Below, piece after piece: positions 53,001 through 62,500 of a stretch of DNA of 64,000 nucleotides; within the stretch, counting starts at the first letter, position 1, and every line of letters starts with the position of its first letter. This DNA comes from Pardosa pseudoannulata. Its lineage: Eukaryota; Arthropoda; Arachnida; Araneae; Lycosidae. The stretch is from NCBI GenBank assembly GCA_032207245.1, contig CM063502.1, positions 119,514,969-119,578,968 of the forward strand. The letters run 5' to 3'. The notes below the pieces were generated by a model. That model worked only from the letters and a program-made list of their open reading frames with translations, made no database searches and was not told the origin of the DNA. The translations under genes and the position numbers were made by a program.

Positions 53001-56000
53001 GTTTTGACTCATCTGGGGTTAATAAGTTAAGATGTTCTCATTACCAGGTTTACTTTTTGTAAACCTTATAATGTTCATTTTCCCTTTTGGGAAAATTGGC
53101 TTAAAAATCCTAGGTGGCTTAAGGGCAGCTGTAGGGATTGGTTTACTGATGCTTAATCATCAGGTGGGTGGTGATGTGTGCTGCCCTAGAGACAGTACCA
53201 AGCTTTTCTTTCTGCTTGGTAAATATGTTACTGTTTTCCAAGCTGAGGTCTTTGCAATCTACATGTGTTGCAGGACCTTCCTTGGGGTTTGCGTTAGCAA
53301 ACCATTAATATCTGCTCTGATAGTCAAGCTGCGCTTCAAGCCATGTCTAGGGGTAGTGTTACCTCTGCTCTGGTTTGGGAGTGTTTTGAGTCTCTTAGTG
53401 ACCTTCCCTCAGACAACAAGGTCAATCTTTACTGGGTACCTGGTCATATGGGAATTCAGGGTAATGAGCTAGCTGATGATTTAGCTAGGAAGGAGTCCAG
53501 CATTTCTTTTCCTGGACTTGAGTCTTCCTTGGTATAGCTCCGGAGTCTATTATGAATTCTGTTTTTAGTCATTTTAGGCATCTTCAGTATTCCAAGTGGC
53601 TTATTGGGAATGGTCATAGGCAAGCCAAAGAGCTTAATCGTGACTGCCCTAGCTTGTGTAGTAAGGAGCTCTTGTCGCTTCATAGGAATGGCCTGAGGAA
53701 GGCAGTTGGTCTTCTTACTGGTCACTGTGCCTTCAATAGGCATCTCAGCATTTTGGGGATTAGTTCTGATCTCTTGTGTCATGGCTGCTGACTTGAGGGG
53801 GAGACTGCTCCCCACATTTTGTGTGATTGCGATAAATTAGACTTATACTGTATTTTTTAAACATTAATTATAAATCAATTTAAGAAAAATTAATAGAATT
53901 TTACAAACTAGTTAAAAACAAATTTTAATGTTACAAAATTTTTAAGTTTTGTTTAGAAGTGCATTTTAAACCTTTGCTATTTGAAATGACTTTTAAATTA
54001 TTGGTGTACTGTTGAAATCCCTATTTTAACAAACCAGCTTATAATAAATGAAAATTTTGATCTCATGATTTTCCTTTTGTTGGCATGCTAATTTATCCAT
54101 AAATGGTGAATGTCCATTTTATACATGTATAGTGAATCTTAGGAAGGAGGTAGAAGGATCCTTTTTTTCAGTCATTTACTAAGTTTTTTTTTCTTCATTT
54201 TTTATAAAACTTTTTTGCAGTTATGAAAAGATTTAAATATATGTGTCTAGATTTAAAAAACAAAGTGCATGAAATTAATAACATCTTGTTCACCTACTCA
54301 AGGAAAGAAAATGTTTTCCGTTGTATAAGACAAAGAAATTTCTTAAACTATCTTGATACTGGGATCACTGTAGAAGTTTATAAATTAATTCAGTATTAAA
54401 ATAGTAAGCAATAACTAGTTTTGCATTTGTCTACATTTTTGGTCATTCGAATAGGCGATCCATCAGTTTTTTGGTTTTTAGTTAATTAAGATCATTAAAT
54501 ATAATATTTTTATAAATCTTATTTAATATGTAAATCTTATACAAGTTATAATTTTCTGAGATCTAACATTAAAGAGTAGAAAAGGTTTTTAAAGGTTCTT
54601 TAAGAACCTTTCTTCTAAGGTTTCATCTAAAGTTAAGTCCAACAAACAATATGGTTCCTCAAAGTTTAATATAATAAAGTTCAACTATTGGTGAATTTAT
54701 TTATTTTTTCAATTAGGCAAAATAAAGAGGCATCTGATTTGAATCTTCTTTTTTTTTTTACTAGGAAACTTAAGTATTTGTTTATATTGATAAAAAGTTA
54801 TTTAGATACTTTCATATTTCATATTTAGGCACTTGTTTTTGTATTAAGTAAATCAGAACATTAATTTTTAATAGTTATTTAACTACCTCTTTTTTTGCAT
54901 TTTTCTCCTTTTTCTCCCCAAAATTTTGACTTCTGTGTATGTGTGAAATACAATGATTTCTCACTTATACACATTCTCTTTTGTTCATGTTTTTGTTGAA
55001 CCTAATGTAATAACCATTATTTTATCTGATATGTTTCTGATAAGAGGTGCTTAAAAAGTTTGAATGGTGCTTAATTTTTTCCATTAAAAAAGTGTACGAA
55101 CCATGTTCTAAATTTTAGGAGGTAAATCTGTTGGAGTTTTGAAAAGTTGTCTTATTGACTTTATTGATTGTTCTGTAGTAATATCTGGTAATTTGCAAGA
55201 AGTATGCAGGCATTTTAAACTATCAATATATACTGTAACCTCTTTGTCTTTGATTTTTTATGGTAAGGCATTTTCCTTTTCTGTCAACTACTTGAAACGG
55301 ACCATTGTAAGGCAATTCTAATTGCTTTTTAACTCTATTTTTGCAAATGAACTCATGTAATGTTTTTTCAAGTCTTTTGGGATGAATATTTTTTTGACAT
55401 ATTTATTGAATACTGTTCTTGGTCCAATTTCTTCTGTAGTTTTTTTAAGCTGCTTGATAAAAATATCAGGTGGTATGGGAGTTATGCTGTTGTATAAAAA
55501 TTCTGTAGCTAAGCGTATACTTTGTAAATCATTTGAGCAATGGTGTATGCAGTCTTCTTGCATAGATGTGAGTAAGCTAAGAAAAATGGTTCGAAGTGAT
55601 TCACTCTACACCAGGTTATTGTATGTCATTAGTGTGGTTTTAAAGATCTCTATGGAAGTGATCAATCTTACTATTAGCTTGAGGATGGTAAGCAGTTATA
55701 TGATGCAATTTTATTATTCCACAGGTTGTTGAACAATTCTGAACTAAACTGCGCTTCACAATCTGTGACCATGTGACATGGTATACCAAATCTTGAAATC
55801 GAGTTAGAATAAAATGATTTGACAACTGCATCTGCTGAAATGTTAAGTAGAAACACTTCCAGATAGAGTACCAGTCAATGCAAGTAAGACAGTAAATATT
55901 CCCATTTGATATGATAGGGGTCCATTGAGGTCAATATGCATGTCACTAAATCTTTTTGAAGAAAGTTGAAAATCACCAAAACTTGATTTGGTGTGCTGAT

Positions 56001-57208
56001 TAATTTTACTTTTTTGGCTAGCTATACATGATCTAGTCCAAAGCTACATGTCTTTATGGATACTTGGCCAGGTAAATTTAGATAAGAACTTTACTGATGC
56101 ATTATGCATTTAATGAAATATTTTCATGCGATAACTGTCAGAATTGTATGATCTGATAAAATTCATTGGGGTTTCACACCATAAAGACTTCCCAGAAGGT
56201 AGTTGATACTGCTTGAAGTTCAGAGAATTTGCTGTCTTAAAATTCTGAAATTCTTTATCCATATTTTGTTCATCTGCTAATTTATCACAGTCAGTCAAAG
56301 ACATTTCTTCAATTCTACATAAAGTATCTGCAACTATGTTGTCTTGACCTTCAATGTCTTGTAAATCAGTTGAAAATTGAGAAATATATTGTAAATGTCT
56401 AAATTGATAAGGTGATGCTTTTTCTGGTTTTGTTTAAAGGCAAAGGTTATAGGTTTATGGGCTGTGAATATTTTAAATGTTCTTCCTTCCAGTAAGAATT
56501 TGAAGCATTTGATGGAAAGATAAATTCCTATTGTAAGTACTGTAATGTTTTTGTGCTTCATTTAGTTTTTTGAAAAAAATGCTATAGGTTTCCATCCATT
56601 ATCTCCAAATTGTTGAAATATTGCTCCAATCACCAAATCTGAAGCATCTCCATGTAGCAATAGAGGTAGTTCATGATTCAGAATAAGAGTGTTGTATTTG
56701 ATGACCAGCTACCTAATACAGCTGGACATCTCTGATACTAAAGATATTTAAAGTAGAAGCTAAGATGACTTATGCAGAATGACGAGAAATAAAAACAAGT
56801 GTATTCAAACTAAACATTTTTATTTAAGTTCTAAAATTTTAAAAAGCAGTTAACAAAATAAACATAATAATTTGATAACCAACTATTACTGCAAAAGAAG
56901 GTTCAGATAATACTACAGAAAACATTCAAGCCTAATATATCTCTAACCTTAGTAAGTCACTTTAGCGTTTGCCATGCAGACGTCACAACCAAACTTACAG
57001 TGAGAGTCAGCTTCCTTTACGAAAATGCTCAAAGTGGCGATTAAGATGGCAGTAAAATCTTCTGCCTCAGTTAACTTAAAAACAAACTAATTGCCAGTAT
57101 TCACCGGAAGTTACGGAAGGTGCCGATTTGGCTGCAACTTCTAACAGTATTGACTAAGTCATCTTTGCATTTTTAAAATTGTTCCTAAGCTTTATCTGTC
57201 CATTGAAA

Positions 57209-57239
<31 letters not shown>

Positions 57240-59550
57240 TGTGTGTGTGCTTCTTTAAGGTAGTCATGTGGAAGATATTGGTGTTTTGATGCATTCTTTA
57301 AATATCATTGATAAAAATTAATAAGGCTTAAAAATGTCCTGAGCTCATAAATGGTTGTTAGAAGTTTGTAATCAACTATACTTTGGACTTATCTGGAAGA
57401 GGTTGTGAGCCTTTAGGAGTAATTAAATAACCCAAGAATTCTATTTTGTGTTTTCCAAAAATGGATTTGGAAACTTTAATATGAAGTCCATAGTCATTTA
57501 ACCTTTCAAATACTAACTTCAAATGGATTCTGTGTTATTTCTCACTAGCAGATGCAATCAGAATATAATTAAGGTAGGGAAAAATGAAATTTAGACTAGG
57601 AAAAACTGTATAAATCTTTGAAACGTTTCTGGTCCATTTCTCAATCCCAAACTCATTACATTAAACTCATATAATCCAGAAGGAGTAGTAATTGCAGTTT
57701 TAAATTTTTCTTCTTTAATAATGGGCACTTGGTAGTAGGCCTTAAGAAAATCTATTTTTGAATAAAAATTTGTACTTTTTAAATATGGTAAAAGTTGTCA
57801 ATCCTACGAATGGGAAATCTATTAGAAACTGTACTATCATTGAACTGTCTATAACCTCACATAGGCAAAAAGTACCATATTTTTTTAGTTCTACATGAAG
57901 AGGACTTGCCAATTGAGAACTAGAAGGTTGGAACTCTTTCTTAGCTATTGCAAGCTTTTGATGATCTAATCATCTTGTTTTAGAATGCATAGGTTGACCA
58001 TGTGTTATAATATAATGTTGCACATTATGTTTTATACCTGATAAGAATAAATTTGGTTTGGGTATTATTTCAGTAGAGTATAAAATTTTGTCGAAATGTT
58101 TACTGTAACAATATTATTTTTTTTACTAATGGGAGCAATTTTGTCAGTCACCTTTAGTGTAGTTACTCTATCAATCAGTTTCTCATTGTGCAAATAAATT
58201 AGGAATTTAAATTTATTAAAGAAATCAGCTCCTAAAATACCTTTATTAATTTTGACCACTATAAATGGAAATTGAAATTCATACCTCCTTAGTCCAAAAT
58301 CAAGTAATATCATTTTTATACCATATGTTTCAATTTTGGTAACATTTGTTGCATACAACTGGAAATCCATGGATTGTTTATCTTGAGATGATGTGGGTAA
58401 AATGCTAACATCTGCACCACTATCCACTTAAACACACACTTTTGGTTTTTTAATCTCTTATAATTAAGCAAAATCGACAATGTTCTAGATCATTATTGAC
58501 ATTTGAGCTTTCTGCATTCTCTGTTCATTGTCATTTCCCTGATTAGATGACATATCAGTTGACTAACTGCATGGACGCATCAGTTGACTAACTGCATAGA
58601 TCAGTACATTCATCCTGATGGTATTTGTTACAAAAACAAAAATGATAAAAACAGTATCATCCTTTAGGATTAAATTTTTTCCTAGAAGTAAAGTGAGATT
58701 ATCTGGCAGATTGATAGTTGTACCAAAATCATAGTATCATTATATGATGAATAGTCATTTGAGAAATTCACTCTTCAAGGGATTGAGTTTTCATTATCAG
58801 TTCTGTATTTCAGCAATTACCAGTTGTTGTTACACTGCTAATCTCATTAGAGGGTGTCATATCTAAAATTTTATCAGCCATGATCGCTAATTTTGTCTTC
58901 AAGGTATACAATAGAGATTGTCATATCTATCTTATGCCAACATATCTTCCTTATGAGGAATAAATTCCTCTATTGCACCGTGCCAGGAATTTTGTGCATT
59001 TAACTAGGTGCATTAAAACTGGATTGAGGTGTATTATGGGATATGATGTCAATGTACACCACTTAGTTTGGGACAGTAATGACTGAAACAAAAGAGGTGA
59101 GGAACTCTTAGAATTTATTTTGAGTAATGATCTAAATAACCTTATCTTAAGCAATAAGCGCACCTTTGTTACAAAAAAACAGGATTGAAGTCATCAACAT
59201 TACTTTTTGTAATGGCAGGGCTTCCAACCTGATAAGTAATTGGCATGTTTCTGATCAGATTATGTTATCTGATCACAAATTTATTCAAATGAATCTTTCA
59301 GACCCTGCAATAACACCAAGGCAGGACATAAGGAATCCCAGGAAAACCAACTGGGATTTATACCGGGAGCAGGGTTGGCTTAATTTGCCCAACCCGAAAA
59401 AACCCAGGTGGGTTTTTTAAAAAAAAAAAAAAAACCAAGTGGGTTTTTTCAAAATCATTATTTAAAATTCCACATATTTAACTAATAGTAGAAATATTGA
59501 GTTAAATCTATAATATATATTACATATTTCATCTTTGACAATGAGAGTAG

Positions 59551-59591
<41 letters not shown>

Positions 59592-62500
59592 GAGGAGGTC
59601 TAAACTGCTAGAACAAAAAACGAAAACTTAAAAAAATTTTCAGAGAAAAATAGTCATTTGTATAACAAATATAATGAAAAGATTATAGAAACAATTAAAA
59701 ACCAAAACAACCAGTATTTCTGCCAAGATGGTGAAAACTGACATCTTTCAGCCAATATTAAAAAGAAATAATATGGCTAAAAAAGAATTACCCAGAGAGC
59801 TTGAGTATATTTACAAGAACATAAACAAATTAGAACTTTCTATATTGTATACAACTTATTCTAAATGTTATCCAGTCAGTGATATAAGTTTCTTTATCAG
59901 CTGTTATGATATAAGGGAAAAACTTGTTCATACAAACAATTGACCGATTAACTGTTATCTTGAAACAAGGGTATTTTAATATGATTTAGTGATATAAAAT
60001 TAAATTAGTATGTAAAATTCTAAATAAAAACATTAAACTTTTATGAAATTGGTTTTAATTTTTCCCTCTTATATAGATACAAGTGTAATAAATGTGATTA
60101 TTAAATAAATACTGATCTATGACAAATTAATTTATGCATAGGAGTATCCCATGCTTAGGGGTAAAATGACAAGATATTCTTTATTGATTGTTGATAAAAG
60201 ATTGACTATCCATTATATATATGTTTCTTTACTCACATTTAAAAATCAAGATGTAAAAAACCTAATAGTAACTGAAAATCTCATTTAAATTTTAAGATAT
60301 TTTATTTGTTAGAAAAATTTTAGAATATGTAAAAAATAATTTATTTTAAAATTTCAAAATTTTTTTTAATTAAAGCAAAAATTTCTTCTGCATAACTTAA
60401 AATTGATTTTTTAAATTTTTAACTTTAAAAAGTGACTAACATTTTTAATTTATTTTGATCAAGCAATTATATATCCTGTCCTCTTACATATAAATTATAG
60501 AGACAAAACCCTGATAAAACCCGAAAAAAAGAAAAAAAAAACCTGATAAAACCCGAAAAAACCCCAAAAACCCTGAAAAAACCTACTGGGTTGAGTTTTT
60601 TCTGAAAAAACCCGGGTTTTTGCCAACCCTGACCGGGAGGAGCTAAGACTTCTCTTATCAGGTAACCTTGTTAAATTCAGTTCCTTTGTTGATATTAAAC
60701 TGGCCATTGGTACTGTTCAATACTCCATACATCATCCCGGCTCTACTTCCTTTATTTGTGAAGGATTTATAGATCCTGCCTGGTATATGGTTATGATCCA
60801 ACTGCCTAGTATACCTGTAAGGTGATATTTATACCAAAACCAGTCAAACCTTCCTATAGTGAAGCAAAAGCCTTTAGGCCAATAAATCTTACTTTATTTC
60901 TCTTAAAAACATTAGAGAAATTAAAAGATATCAGAGATAAGATCCTAAGTTTCTCCCTACTCTCTAAACAACTGCATGCATATATGCCTGGTAAATATAT
61001 TGATGTTGCCTTTTATAAATTGTTAACAATTCTAGATGCAGTAAATGGTAAAGAAAAGGCACTTGTGGCTTTTCTTGCCATGGAGGGTGCCTTTGATAAA
61101 GTACTTACTGATGTCATACTGAATGTATTAATTTGGAGAAATGTCAGTCCTTTAGTGTACAATTGGATTTAGTAGTCTGCTTTCCAAGAGATTATTTCTG
61201 GCATCATAGTTAAGTGATACAGTTAGAGTAATAAATTGCAAGGGTTGTCCACAGGGAAGTGTTTCGTCATCTCTTTTGTGGAGCCTTGTCGTTGATTAAT
61301 TACTCAATAATATTAATTTTCTAGGTCTCAACTGCATCGATTATGCAGATAACATCACGTTGGTAGTAAGAGGCAAATTCCAGAATACTGTAGTTGACCT
61401 CATGAATACTGCCTTAAAGAATGTTGAAAAGTGGTATAGAGAGGTTGATCTAACAGTTAATCGTGATAAGACAAATCTCATTCTATTCACCAGAAAAAGA
61501 ATCAAGGATATGCCAGTAATAAAATTTAGTTCAGAACTGGCATATTCTAATGAGGTAAAATACCTTTGAATTACTTTTGATAAGACTTTAACATGGAATA
61601 ATTATATCAAACAATACACCAACAAGGCTAAAAGAATTTTTTGGGCTTGTAGGTATGCAGTTGGTTTAAATTAGGGCTTAATACTAATCAAGGCTCACTG
61701 GATCTACATTAAAGCAATTATTGTTGTATCTTCCTACCAAATAATCTAGTAATCTTACCTCAAAAGAGGGCGATATGTGCACATTTTACAATTTGAAAAA
61801 TTGTACCTATATTTGTTCTGTTGTCAGTTCTTTATTATGTTGTTAAACTGTTACATTGAATAAAAACTTAAAAAACTGAAAATGCAGAACACACTGGATT
61901 ACTCCAAAATAATAGTGTAATACCTGGATTCATAATAATCATTCCATTTATAACTTATGGGTCTATTACCTGGTAGGATAAAAACCTGTCAAATTACAAT
62001 GGTAAAAGAACTTGCTAGTCGTCAAAGAATGGCTACTGTAACTAGTGTCATGAGGTTTGGTTTGGTTTGGAGTTCTACAGTCTACTTTTTACAACACGAG
62101 GGCTAATGAGACTGGGACCTACTGCTTAAAGCCGATTCCGAACGGCTACAAGCATCGATGCCACTGTGGGATTCGAAACCATGAACTCCGGTTCCGAAGG
62201 CCAGCACCCTAACCATTCGTCCATCGTTTAGCTGTGTCATGAGGACAACCCCCTGACAAACATTATAATTGCTTCTGGGGCTACTACCTGCACATAAACA
62301 AGTAGAAATGGAAGTTATTCTTCATTTTCGAAGGTTGAAATTTCTAAAACTTTGGAAAAGTGCTGAAAAATCCTTGTATAAATTCAATACACAGATTATT
62401 GAACATCCTTTCCTCATGATGGGATCTAACTGGATGTGAAAAATTTACAGTTATTTTCCCATCCCGATATGAGTGGCAAAGCCCTAATGCTCAGGCAGAT

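Larger units (their letters stand above)
52085..53835 (+). mobile_element. LINE (jockey/LOA-like) lacking endonuclease and RT
   Basis: ORF1-like sequence (about 52116-52628) is followed after about 100 bp by the ORF2 C-terminal region (about 52750-53832). About 2.5 kb expected for endonuclease and reverse transcriptase is missing between them. The junction near 52640-52745 is rich in GAG/GGA repeats and a CCCCTGC...GCAGGGG stem. The element starts soon after exon 8, in intron 8, in gene orientation. Confidence 0.8.
55110..58985 (-). mobile_element. Gypsy (Mag-like) LTR retrotransposon body, degraded, no LTRs found
   Basis: Antisense order from high to low coordinates: gag end (MADKILDMTPSN near 58880 and a Cys-rich CFYHFCFCNKYHQD near 58640); aspartic protease (DSGADVSILPTS at about 58425); reverse transcriptase (about 57980-57200) with LKKYGTF, AITTPSGLYEF and LGLRNGPETFQRF; RNase H (about 56680-56370, HGDASDLVIGAIF and LLEGRTFKIFTAHKP); integrase (about 56300-55180, FGIPCHMVTD and AYHPQANSKIDHFHRDL). 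The RT active-site YxDD is replaced by YLNY. Many stops and shifts make it non-functional. It is split by the solo LTR at 56699-57146 and lies antisense in intron 8. Confidence 0.88.
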
